The translations under genes and the position numbers were made by a program. Positions 13,477 through 20,823 of a stretch of DNA of 23,860 bases are shown here, one piece after another (the first letter of the stretch is position 1; every line of letters begins with the position of its first letter). Source of the DNA: Candidatus Omnitrophota bacterium (GTDB lineage Bacteria; Omnitrophota; Gorgyraeia; JABMRN01; RBG-13-46-9); the NCBI GenBank assembly GCA_016782495.1, contig JADHYL010000005.1, forward strand, positions 1 through 23,860, written 5' to 3'. The notes under the pieces were generated by a model. It saw only the letters and a list, made by a program, of their open reading frames with translations, searched no databases and was not told the DNA's origin.

Positions 13477-14790
13477 ATGGCGAATATCGAGAACGTTGCG
13501 AGAGAACTGGCGTTAACCAAAGAAAAAAATGAAAAAAAGAAGCTCGCTAAAACCATTCTTGAGGCAGCTTATGAAAAAGGCATTTTTCCGTGGAGCATAA
13601 ACGATTTCTACATGGCGAGGGGAAAAGGCGCTTTCAGTGGTTTTACGGTCCCGGCGATAAACTTGCGTACAATGACCTACGATTTGGCGCGGGCCATATT
13701 CAGGGCCGCAGCGAACTTGAACGCTGGCGCATTTATATTTGAAATCGCCAAGTCAGAGATGGGCTATACTGATCAGATACCTCTGGAATATTCGAGCATG
13801 TGCCTGGCAGCTGCCATAGAAGAAGGTTATAAGGGGCCGGTATTTATACAAGGGGATCATTTCCAGGCAAAAGCCAAAAGCTACACCGAAAATCCGGAAA
13901 AAGAAGTTGAGGGCTTGCGGCATCTGATTACCGAAGCGATAAGCGCCGGATTTTACAATATCGACATAGATTCTTCGACGCTCGTGGACCTTTCAAAACC
14001 CACCACCAAAGAGCAGCAGCTTCACAATTATAAGGTATGCGCCGAGCTCACCAACTTTATCCGAAAAATCCAACCCAATGGGCTTGACGTATCCGTGGGC
14101 GGGGAAATAGGCGAGGTCGGCGGGAAAAATTCCACGCCGGACGAGCTACGCACCTTCATGCACGGCTATAAAGAAATGCTTGATAAAGAGAAGACTGGCA
14201 TAAGCAAGATAAGCATTCAGACCGGAACTTCGCACGGCGGAGTGGTACTTCCGGACGGCACCGTCGCGAAGGTGAAAGTGGATTTCGACACTCTCAAGAA
14301 TCTGTCAAAACTAGCCAGGGATGAATTCGGGATGGCCGGAGCCGTGCAGCACGGGGCTTCGACATTGCCGAACGACGCATTCGGCAAATTTCCGGAAATC
14401 GAAACAGCCGAAATCCATCTCGCCACCGGTTTTCAAAACATGGTTTACGACAGCGCGCATTTCCCGAAAGATTTAAAAGAAAAGATCTACGAATGGATAA
14501 AAGAAAATCTTTCAGCTGAGAAAAAGGCAGGCGAGACCCAAGAGCAGTTCATCTATAAGGCGAGGAAAAAAGCTTTAGGGCCTTTCAAAAAAGACATCAT
14601 CAATTTACCCGAAAAGGCCAAGAATGAAATTATCGCCGAAGTCGAAAAAGAATTCCGGTTTTTGTTCGGGAAACTTAACATAAAAGACACCAAGGATCTT
14701 GTTTCGAAATATCTTAAGCCGAAGCCCGTAACCGCAAACATAAAAGGCGAAGCTATTTCGGTGGAGATGGATGGCGAGGGCGACGATTAG
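13477..14790 (+). CDS. fba: Class II fructose-bisphosphate aldolase, long form
   Basis: A 437-residue class II aldolase-family protein. Metal- and substrate-site features: IQGDHFQ (124-130), NIDIDSSTL, SVGGEIGEVGG, GTSHGG and VQHGAST. It is about 100 residues longer than standard class II FBA; the extra length lies at the N-terminus and in a charged C-terminal helix region. AGGAGG (13465-13470) is 6 bases before the ATG. It comes 16 bases after pfkA and would cleave its product, so fructose-bisphosphate is the expected substrate; a different ketose bisphosphate is possible for this long subfamily. It ends the co-directional block, overlapping the lptG stop by four bases. Confidence 0.85.
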   Translation: MANIENVARELALTKEKNEKKKLAKTILEAAYEKGIFPWSINDFYMARGKGAFSGFTVPAINLRTMTYDLARAIFRAAANLNAGAFIFEIAKSEMGYTDQIPLEYSSMCLAAAIEEGYKGPVFIQGDHFQAKAKSYTENPEKEVEGLRHLITEAISAGFYNIDIDSSTLVDLSKPTTKEQQLHNYKVCAELTNFIRKIQPNGLDVSVGGEIGEVGGKNSTPDELRTFMHGYKEMLDKEKTGISKISIQTGTSHGGVVLPDGTVAKVKVDFDTLKNLSKLARDEFGMAGAVQHGASTLPNDAFGKFPEIETAEIHLATGFQNMVYDSAHFPKDLKEKIYEWIKENLSAEKKAGETQEQFIYKARKKALGPFKKDIINLPEKAKNEIIAEVEKEFRFLFGKLNIKDTKDLVSKYLKPKPVTANIKGEAISVEMDGEGDD

Positions 14791-15875
14791 TATTTATTTA
14801 AGAGATATATTCCCGCGCTCGCGAAGATTATATTGCTGAACCACGCCCCGAGAAGCGGAGGCAGTATCCCGCCTTTTCCCAGCGCAAGTCCGATAGCCAT
14901 TACAGGAATGTAAAGAAGCGCTATGAGCATGCCCTTGGCCATGCCCAAAAGCGCGCCGCCCCTGGCGGTGGAAAGCGTAAACGGGGCGCTTATGAGAATC
15001 GTAACTATGCACGTGAAAGGAAACGCAATTTTGTTATCCAGGTCAACAAGAAGCCTCTGGTATGTTTTTTTGCTCCCCGTGGCAAACACCTCTATGTAGC
15101 TTTTAAGCCTCCTGTAGCTCATGAATTCCGGTTTCCACTGGTTATTAATAAAATCAGTAGGTGTTTCTACTATGGGTATGTCCATTTCCTGGGAGATGAC
15201 AGGCTCGCCTATGAACTGACCGCTATTATTCATTCTGTAGATTACAACGTCCTCCCCGCGCCACCTGTTTTTTGTCCAGTAAATCCTTTTAGCCGAGATC
15301 TTAAGGATCAGGTCCTGCTTCACGTCATGCTGGTGGATAATGATGTCTTCGAGAGAGCTATTTTGTATGTCAAATTTTCTGGCGAAAATAATCCTGTTGC
15401 CGGCCCCGTATATCGCGACGTTTTTAACCGAAATCGTTCCCGAGCGGCCGCGCTTGGCCACGTCGAGTTTTTCGTATCGTATCCTGTTGGCTTTTCGCAT
15501 TGCCGTGGGAAGGAACCTATCGTTCAAAATGAACACGATCACGCTTATAATAAACGCCGCGGTGAGTATCGGCCTTAAAATCACCCACACGCTTATGCCG
15601 CTCGCCCTTAAAGCCGTGATTTCGTTATGCCTGTTTAAATTCCCCAATAGATAAACGCTTGCTATCAACGTGCATATGGGTATTATCTGGATCAGAATAA
15701 ACGGAGTCAGGTAATAATAGAATGCCGCCAGGCTCGTAACCGGTATGCGCTCTTTTAATATTTCGTCAAGAAAACCGAAAATATCGCCTATGACGTAAAG
15801 CACCCATAAAAAAAGAAGCGAGAAAAGAAATATGGAGATGAAACTTTTAAATGTGTACCTGTCAACAATAGTCAT
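14787..15875 (-). CDS. lptG: LPS export permease, LptG/YjgQ family
   Basis: A 362-residue YjgP/YjgQ-family permease: hydrophobic helices at the N-terminus (SFISIFLFSLLFLWVLYV and following), a periplasmic beta-rich middle, and C-terminal helices. With LptF and the ATPase LptB it extracts LPS from the inner membrane. HNEITALRASGIS is the conserved cytoplasmic coupling loop. The start is the ATG at 15875-15873, sharing the A of the lptF stop (TAATG); a longer in-frame reading exists but lies within lptF. Assignment as LptG rather than LptF rests on gene order. Confidence 0.88.
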   Translation of the reverse strand: MTIVDRYTFKSFISIFLFSLLFLWVLYVIGDIFGFLDEILKERIPVTSLAAFYYYLTPFILIQIIPICTLIASVYLLGNLNRHNEITALRASGISVWVILRPILTAAFIISVIVFILNDRFLPTAMRKANRIRYEKLDVAKRGRSGTISVKNVAIYGAGNRIIFARKFDIQNSSLEDIIIHQHDVKQDLILKISAKRIYWTKNRWRGEDVVIYRMNNSGQFIGEPVISQEMDIPIVETPTDFINNQWKPEFMSYRRLKSYIEVFATGSKKTYQRLLVDLDNKIAFPFTCIVTILISAPFTLSTARGGALLGMAKGMLIALLYIPVMAIGLALGKGGILPPLLGAWFSNIIFASAGIYLLNKY

Positions 15876-16969
15876 TATTTTTTTGCCATTTTTAGAAAAA
15901 GATAGACTCCGACCAGGGATAAAATTATGTTCGCCATCCACACGCCCGTCCACGGCGGGACAAATTTTCTTATGGCGCATGCCACGCCGCCAAGCATGAT
16001 ACCCCAGTATGCCAGGAATAAGAACATCGCCAGGCCGAAATTTATGGATTTTTCCCTGCGATGGGTTTTTATGGCTATCGGTATACCTATAAGTATGAAT
16101 ACGATGTTGGAGAAGGCCAGCGCGATTTTGTTGTGCATCTCGATATAAAGAGGGATGGTCTCGACTTTATCTTTTTCCAGCTTTTTTATCTCGCGCCTCA
16201 GTTCCCGAATAGTCATTTCCCGCGGTTTTTTCTCGATTTTATTGTAATCCATGGCGTCTTTGAAATTGAGCGTCATGTAGTATGTTTTAAAAACCATCTT
16301 ATAGAAGCTGTTGGGATTCTGGGGCAGCGCCTCGTCGGCGCTACCGTTTTTTAATTTTAGCTTGATCGCGTTTTTTTCAGGCATTGAAATAACCTCGCCC
16401 TCCTCGGCGACGATCGTCCGCGTGGGCCTTCCTTCCTCGGGCTGGTATATCCTTATGTTCTTAAGCTTGTTTCCGTTTATATTGTATATAAAAATTATAT
16501 AATCCTCAAAACCCTTTATGAATACGCCGGGCTCCAGGAGCGCCAGGGGATTTCGTATGCCTATTTCTTTTATGAGTTTTCTTGCGACAAAGCCGGACTC
16601 CGGCAGCAATTTGTCGTTTAGGGGAATGCAAATAAGGCTCAATATGAAACCGAAAACGAGAACCGGGGAAGCGATTCTGTAGAGGCTTACGCCGCTGGAT
16701 TTAAGGGCTATTATTTCGTTGTCGCCGGCCAGCCTCCCGAAGGCGAGAAGCGTAGCCGATAGCGCTGATATGGGTATGGTAAACGTTAAAAGCCATGGCA
16801 TTAGGAATAAGAGCAGTTTCAATATATAAAAAGCGCTTACGCCTTTATTTATAATCATATCGGCTACCTGCACGATATTGCCGGCTGTTAATATCATGGT
16901 GGATACCAGAAGCGCCAGCAAAAACGGCCCCACGAACTCTTTTAAAAGGTAATTTCTTATTATGTGCAT
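15875..16969 (-). CDS. lptF: LPS export permease, LptF/YjgP family
   Basis: A 364-residue paralogue of the neighbouring lptG product, with the same layout of paired N-terminal and C-terminal helices around a periplasmic domain and the coupling loop DNEIIALKSSGVSLYRI. Start chosen at 16969 (MHIIRNYLLKEF), where GGAAGAGG lies six bases upstream; the upstream in-frame ATG at 17002 lies before the predicted transcription start. The gene has its own promoter and is coupled to lptG by TAATG. Confidence 0.9.
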   Translation of the reverse strand: MHIIRNYLLKEFVGPFLLALLVSTMILTAGNIVQVADMIINKGVSAFYILKLLLFLMPWLLTFTIPISALSATLLAFGRLAGDNEIIALKSSGVSLYRIASPVLVFGFILSLICIPLNDKLLPESGFVARKLIKEIGIRNPLALLEPGVFIKGFEDYIIFIYNINGNKLKNIRIYQPEEGRPTRTIVAEEGEVISMPEKNAIKLKLKNGSADEALPQNPNSFYKMVFKTYYMTLNFKDAMDYNKIEKKPREMTIRELRREIKKLEKDKVETIPLYIEMHNKIALAFSNIVFILIGIPIAIKTHRREKSINFGLAMFLFLAYWGIMLGGVACAIRKFVPPWTGVWMANIILSLVGVYLFLKMAKK

Positions 16970-16992
16970 TCTTTGCCTCTTCCGAACAAACA

Positions 16993-17021
16993 ATATTAGC
17001 ATTTATGCGTATATTTGTCAA
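16993..17021 (-). promoter_or_regulatory. Sigma70-type promoter of lptF-lptG
   Basis: On the minus strand TTGACA (17021-17016), 17-base spacer, TAATAT (16998-16993). Predicted start is near 16986, giving a leader of about 17 bases that includes the GGAAGAGG ribosome binding site. Confidence 0.75.
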
Positions 17022-17048
17022 TTGCACAGGAGGGCGTTAGAGTATAAT
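17022..17048 (+). promoter_or_regulatory. Possible divergent promoter reading into the inverted-repeat element
   Basis: TTGCAC (17022-17027), a short 15-base spacer, perfect TATAAT (17043-17048). It abuts the lptF -35 box and would transcribe the hairpin element starting at 17070. No ORF follows before 17421, which has its own promoter. Confidence 0.3.
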
Positions 17049-17069
17049 ATTTATCTACAGTCAACATGC

Positions 17070-17220
17070 AGATGGAGGCGGGCGCCCTTCCGTCGAACTC
17101 TTGTGGCTGCTGGCATCTATCGAAGTCGGACTTCGATAGCCTGCGAAAGTAATCTATCGAAGTCCGACTTCGATAGATGTCGATAGATGTTTTCGACTCC
17201 AGGGCATCCCACCTCCATCT
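17070..17220. repeat. MITE-like inverted-repeat element 1 (151 bp)
   Basis: Ends are inverted repeats: left AGATGGAGGCGGGCGCCC, right the inverse of AGATGGAGGTGGGATGCCC. It shares the blocks GGGCGCCCTTCCGTCGAACT followed by CTTGTGGC, and TTTTCGACTCCAGGGCATCC, with element 2 (19419-19555) in opposite orientation. The centre differs from element 2 and holds a separate 26-bp inverted repeat. No coding capacity. Confidence 0.7.
17114..17179. repeat. Perfect 26-bp inverted repeat built from palindromes
   Basis: The 26 bases at 17114-17139 recur as an exact inverse at 17154-17179 with a 14-base loop. Each arm is itself a near-perfect palindrome: CTATCGAAGTC, one base, GACTTCGATAG. The DNA can therefore fold as one long hairpin or two short ones. 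A third partial copy (TCGATAGATG) follows at 17180-17189. Confidence 0.85.
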
Positions 17221-17249
17221 ACTAACGCTATACACAAAATATTACATTT

Positions 17250-17341
17250 GGAGAGCGAGAAAATGGCAGGATTCCATTTTCGAGCGGCAAGCGGAGGCAA
17301 CAGTGCAAGTCTGCCTATCCGCATCCCTGCCGGAACTCTCC
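17250..17341 (+). other. Three-way-junction-like hairpin element
   Basis: Closing stem GGAGAG (17250-17255) with CTCTCC (17336-17341) encloses hairpin AAAATGG/CCATTTT (17260-17266 with 17274-17280) and a three-segment hairpin CGGCA, GCGGA, GGCA pairing with TGCC, TCCGC, TGCCG (17285-17332). It resembles clusters A and B at 1935-2109 in design, not in sequence. No gene is seen between 17222 and 17420. Confidence 0.55.
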
Positions 17342-17382
17342 ATCCGGATGAAAAAATAAGCTTGAGGGGTAGTTGGGTTTGC

Positions 17383-17410
17383 TTGACAATGGGGGGCGGT
17401 GTGTTATAAT
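17383..17410 (+). promoter_or_regulatory. Strong sigma70-type promoter, near-leaderless
   Basis: Perfect TTGACA (17383-17388), 16-base spacer containing a G6 run, perfect TATAAT (17405-17410). The start codon at 17421 is only 10 bases after the -10 box, so the mRNA would begin about 3-4 bases before the ATG. Confidence 0.85.
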
Positions 17411-17420
17411 TTAGGTTATC

Positions 17421-18371
17421 ATGAGAACAAAAAGCGTTTTAAAATGGCTTCTCGTCATATTAATAGCGGTTAACCTATATTCGTTAATACCCATTATCTC
17501 TTTTTATCTTAAGAGGCCGCCGCAAGCTAAGATGCTGAATGAACTTGTAACGGAGAAATTAAAAGCGAATAAGGACCCTTATTTTAGTTTCATCGTCGTA
17601 AGCGATACGGGAAGCGGCATGTTCTTAAACGAAGCCGCCACGCTTAAAATGGTAAGGAGCATAAACAGGGAAGACAGGTTCAAAAAAATTCCCATAGATT
17701 TTGTCATAAACGTGGGAGATGTAACGTTCAGGGGAAGGCCCTCGCATTATGAGAATTATCTCAAGATAAAGGAGATGCTGAAGTTCCCCGTCATAGACGC
17801 TATCGGAAACCACGATGACGATTTCGACGGTAACGAGGAAAACGGAAAGCTTTTTGAAAAATACTGCGGCGCGCGGGAATTTTCCTTCACTGACAGAAAT
17901 TCATATTTTATCGTCCTTGACAATAAAGACGGCGCGTTCACCGAAGAGCAATTTAGATGGCTAGAAGGGGAACTAAAAAAAGCGCAAACTTTCAAACATA
18001 CCTTCATTTTCATGCACAAGCCGCCTTTTAACCCCATCCAGCAGGCGTGGTACAGGATTGAGACTAACCCCTGGAGCCATAGGTTTCTTAAACTTTGCGA
18101 TCAATACAAAGTAGATATGGTATTTTCGGGGCACGAGAATATAAGTAGGGCCGTGAAATTCGGTTCCGTCACATACCTGGTGTGCGGCGGCGGGGGCACG
18201 CTTCTTATCCAGCCGACCTCAGAGGGGAGTTTTTTAAATTACATATTTGTCAAAGTGAATCGCGACTACGTGGATTATGAAATACGGAAAGTCTACCCGC
18301 CCGCGTGGGAATTCTTTTTTTACTACATGTGGAAGGACCTGGTGTACTTTATCCGCGATATCCTGCTCTAA
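17421..18371 (+). CDS. Membrane-anchored metallophosphoesterase, altered metal motifs
   Basis: A 316-residue calcineurin-like phosphoesterase with one N-terminal membrane helix (about 7-29), so the catalytic domain probably faces the periplasm. Motifs: VVSDTGSG (59-66), NVGDVTF (97-103), GNHDDD (129-134), FMHKPPF (197-203), SGHENIS (236-242). Two metal-ligand positions deviate: the His of D-x-H is Gly64, and the second His of GH-x-H is Asn240. The core Asp62, Asp100, Asn130, His131 and His199 remain. Substrate unknown. Its stop overlaps the convergent comF stop by four bases. Upstream it has a consensus promoter and effectively no room for a Shine-Dalgarno. Confidence 0.85.
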   Translation: MRTKSVLKWLLVILIAVNLYSLIPIISFYLKRPPQAKMLNELVTEKLKANKDPYFSFIVVSDTGSGMFLNEAATLKMVRSINREDRFKKIPIDFVINVGDVTFRGRPSHYENYLKIKEMLKFPVIDAIGNHDDDFDGNEENGKLFEKYCGAREFSFTDRNSYFIVLDNKDGAFTEEQFRWLEGELKKAQTFKHTFIFMHKPPFNPIQQAWYRIETNPWSHRFLKLCDQYKVDMVFSGHENISRAVKFGSVTYLVCGGGGTLLIQPTSEGSFLNYIFVKVNRDYVDYEIRKVYPPAWEFFFYYMWKDLVYFIRDILL

Positions 18372-19096
18372 GCGCCTCTTGCCAATGCCAGAAAATACAC
18401 CTTATTAACCCCGGCGTTTTTTAACGTTTTGGCGCATTCATTTATAGTTGCGCCAGTCGTGTATACGTCATCCACCAGAATCACGTTTTTATCCAGAAAA
18501 GCGTTCTTGTCAACGACAATAAAACTTCCCTTAACATTCTCCAGCCTTTTTTGTCTGTCAAGTTCGCTTTGAGACTTGGTCCATCTTATCTTTTTTAAAT
18601 TCCTGGAGTCAACCGGGATTGAAATGTTTTTTGATATCGCCCGGGCAATCACCTCGGCGTGATTATATGCTCTTTCTCTTTTTTTCGTCGAGTAAATAGG
18701 CACGGGAACGATTGCATCGGCATCTTTGGCCTCTACGTTTCGCTTGATAGAATCGAGCATTATATCCCGAAAGATATCAACAAGCCCCAGGTAACTATTA
18801 TATTTGAATAGATGAATGCATTCCTTTATAGAGCCTTCGTAATAACACGCGCACCAGCCTTTTTCGATATATGAATTTTTCACGCTACAATCGCCGCAGA
18901 TGCTGACGTCACTATGGAGTTTCCTGCCGCATTTCGCGCAGGCGGGGGGCGTGATGCGCCTTATTTTTTCCAGGCACATTTCGCACAGGCCGTATTTGCC
19001 CGAACACGGTTTTCCGCACACGTAACAGACAGGGGGTAGCACGATATCGAGGAAGGCTTTAAAGAGTGATACAGGTTTCTTTAATAGTGTCGTCAT
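18368..19096 (-). CDS. comF: ComF-family phosphoribosyltransferase-like protein
   Basis: A 242-residue protein with eight N-terminal cysteines in two zinc-finger-like sets (C24/C27/C38/C41 and C53/C56/C67/C70), then a PRTase domain with VPVPIYSTKKRERAYNHAE and the PRPP motif VILVDDVYTTGAT (205-217). ComF proteins take part in DNA uptake and processing in competent bacteria, though many non-competent species carry one. The ATG is only nine bases from the -10 box and has no Shine-Dalgarno. It converges on the phosphoesterase gene with overlapping stop codons. Confidence 0.9.
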   Translation of the reverse strand: MTTLLKKPVSLFKAFLDIVLPPVCYVCGKPCSGKYGLCEMCLEKIRRITPPACAKCGRKLHSDVSICGDCSVKNSYIEKGWCACYYEGSIKECIHLFKYNSYLGLVDIFRDIMLDSIKRNVEAKDADAIVPVPIYSTKKRERAYNHAEVIARAISKNISIPVDSRNLKKIRWTKSQSELDRQKRLENVKGSFIVVDKNAFLDKNVILVDDVYTTGATINECAKTLKNAGVNKVYFLALARGA

Positions 19097-19105
19097 GGTA
19101 GAAAT

Positions 19106-19134
19106 ATATTAGCACCGCAAAGTTTTATTGTCAA
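19106..19134 (-). promoter_or_regulatory. Sigma70-type promoter of comF, near-leaderless
   Basis: On the minus strand TTGACA (19134-19129), 17-base spacer, TAATAT (19111-19106), then nine bases to the ATG at 19096. The boxes and spacer are identical in type to the lptF promoter, but the expected leader is only 2-4 bases. Confidence 0.75.
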
Positions 19135-19169
19135 CATGCTTCGATCCTCAATACACTACACAGTTACCT

Positions 19170-19375
19170 AATTGAGGGTGGACTTCAGTTCTTCGGCTCG
19201 TGCTCAAAATATTGAGCCACCGTTTTTTCCCTTGAATTTATGCAATTTACTCGATTGATTTAAGGAATGACTTTGCAGTGTGACTGCAAAGTCTTCTCTG
19301 GAATACAATCTTCGTAAATTGCTAAATTCTACGGTCAAAAACAACTCGCCTCGAACCGGAAGCCCACCCTCAATT
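19170..19375. repeat. MITE-like imperfect palindrome (206 bp)
   Basis: Ends AATTGAGGGTGG (19170-19181) and CCACCCTCAATT (19364-19375) are exact inverses; GAATTTA and GCAATTTAC words recur inverted along the arms; the centre is a perfect 11-bp hairpin GACTTTGCAGT/ACTGCAAAGTC with loop GTG (19269-19293). Arms are imperfect, suggesting age. A CCTCAAT word at 19146-19152 may be a further end copy. No coding signal. Confidence 0.65.
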
Positions 19376-19418
19376 TGTCTTGCCCCCCCGAAGTCTAATA
19401 TTCTGTGTCGTATACAGG

Positions 19419-19555
19419 CAGATGCCGGTGCGGGATGCCCTGGAGTCGAAAAACTCTTGTGTTGCGGCTGTAGCAATTGAGTGAATGAAATCTTCAACAC
19501 ATCAATTGCCAGTCGCCACAAGAGTTCGACGGAAGGGCGCCCGCGCCGGCAGCTG
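19419..19555. repeat. MITE-like inverted-repeat element 2 (137 bp)
   Basis: An imperfect hairpin almost end to end: CAGATGCCGGTGCGGGATGC at the left is inverted at the right as CAGCTGCCGGCGCGGGCGCC; arms continue through CTCTTGTG and GCGGCTG to a perfect GCAATTGA/TCAATTGC stem (19473-19480 with 19502-19509) around a 21-base loop. It shares long identical blocks with element 1 (17070-17220) in inverted orientation, but has a different centre. Confidence 0.7.
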
Positions 19556-19632
19556 CACTTCGAATTTACACAGAATATTATGCACCCTCCAGTTGACTCA
19601 TAAATAAATGTTACCGGAGTAATAGGTGGAGT

Positions 19633-20796
19633 CTAGCGCCTTTTCTTGTGTATGGTAGCGTATATTTTAGCAAGTTTTTTCTCCATGGTTTTTCTTAACC
19701 TAAAAGGGTTAAGTTTGGCATATTGCTCTTTGAGAGAACGTTTAACAGAAGCCGATACTTCAGGGGACTCCGTGACCCTCTCGTAAGGCGTCTTGGGCTT
19801 ATCATAGCGTTTAATAATCTTAGAAGCAACCCTTTTCTTCTCCAGGAGCTTGATGGAGGGCTGGAAGAAGTTATGATAAAAACGCCACTCCGATGTATAT
19901 AAATCATTCATAAGAGGCACAACCCTTGGATTATCCAGCCTATGATAACCTAGCCATTGCCTTACATGTGTCCAGTTCTTCTGCTCTATGTGGGCGTTGT
20001 CCTCTTTTTTGTAGGCGCGGCTTCTGGTGAACTGTATGGGTTTCCTTCTTTGGGTAAAATGCCTGAAGAGGTGATAATTTAAGAATTCACCTCCGTTATC
20101 CGCGTCAAAGCCAAGAAGAGGGAATGGGAGACTCTCCTCGACATCCTTGATCTGTTCTAATGTAGCCCTTTCACCCTTGCCCCATACAGCCCTTTGCTCT
20201 GTCCAACAGGTAGCTATATCTACGAAGTCTACCGTATTAGCATACATCCCGTCGGTAGAATCGCCGCAATGTGCCACCGTGTCGGCTTCTAAGAAGCCCG
20301 GACGGGTTTCATCCCATTGATTGGTCTTTATGGGTATCTGTTTTCTAAGAAGAGTTCCGGGCTTGGTGGTAGAACGACCGCGGCGCTTATACTTCATGCG
20401 ATGAGGCTTAAGCAGCCTGTCAATAGTCGCTGGAGATATCCTACGCAAGGCCTTAATAACATCAATCGATAGTCCACCGAATTCCTGGGCATATCCAGGC
20501 AGCCAGAGTGGTATAATGGCCTTAAGCCTCTTAGAGCATGGCAGATTAGCCGTAAGCCATATACGCTCTAACGGCTCTTTGATAGAAGCTTTATCATACA
20601 CCGGTTTCCTGCCTCGCTTCTTAGGTTTAGGCTTGGTAAAGCGTTTAAATGTATTAAGCGCTCTTATAGCATGTTTTCTGTGATAGCCGCAGTTTTCGCA
20701 GAACTCGTTAAGAATAACAGATTTTTCTTTATGATTAGCTTTTTTGTAACGTAGGTATATTTCTTCAAGGTATTCCATTTTCGCTCCCAATGTCAT
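19633..20796 (-). CDS. IS transposase, integrase catalytic (rve) domain
   Basis: A 387-residue transposase: an N-terminal helix-turn-helix region (about 1-130, including YHRKHAIRALN and SPATIDRLLKP), a linker (TKPGTLLRKQIPI), and a DDE domain with D172 (LEADTVAH), D233 (DADNGGEF) and E271 (NAHIEQKNW). No stop or frameshift, so it may be active. Start ATG at 20796 is preceded by AGGGGG, but that site is inside a hairpin; the ATG at 20778 has GGGAG upstream and is an alternative. Relatives are widespread in bacteria; codon use is not obviously different from neighbours by eye. Confidence 0.92.
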   Translation of the reverse strand: MTLGAKMEYLEEIYLRYKKANHKEKSVILNEFCENCGYHRKHAIRALNTFKRFTKPKPKKRGRKPVYDKASIKEPLERIWLTANLPCSKRLKAIIPLWLPGYAQEFGGLSIDVIKALRRISPATIDRLLKPHRMKYKRRGRSTTKPGTLLRKQIPIKTNQWDETRPGFLEADTVAHCGDSTDGMYANTVDFVDIATCWTEQRAVWGKGERATLEQIKDVEESLPFPLLGFDADNGGEFLNYHLFRHFTQRRKPIQFTRSRAYKKEDNAHIEQKNWTHVRQWLGYHRLDNPRVVPLMNDLYTSEWRFYHNFFQPSIKLLEKKRVASKIIKRYDKPKTPYERVTESPEVSASVKRSLKEQYAKLNPFRLRKTMEKKLAKIYATIHKKRR

Positions 20797-20797
20797 T

Positions 20798-20823
20798 ATA
20801 TAACCCCCTTTCGAGGGTTATAT
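20798..20823 (-). promoter_or_regulatory. Hairpin sequestering the transposase ribosome binding site
   Basis: On the minus strand ATATAACCC pairs perfectly with GGGTTATAT around an 8-base loop; the Shine-Dalgarno AGGGGG overlaps loop and 3' arm, and the stem ends one base before the ATG. Such a structure would block translation from transcripts entering from outside the IS, a control known in IS10 and IS50. Confidence 0.6.

Noticed and set aside
15876..15980. Longer LptG start at 15980
   Set aside because: The extension lies in the lptF coding region; the TAATG junction and the family N-terminus support 15875.
17070..17220. Integron attC site
   Set aside because: The element is a long hairpin but I see no integrase gene, no GTTRRRY core site and no cassette array.
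19202..19228. Terminator-like hairpin GCTCAA/TTGAGC followed by six T
   Set aside because: The stem is only six pairs, the T run begins five bases later, no plus-strand gene ends here, and it lies within the 206-bp palindrome.
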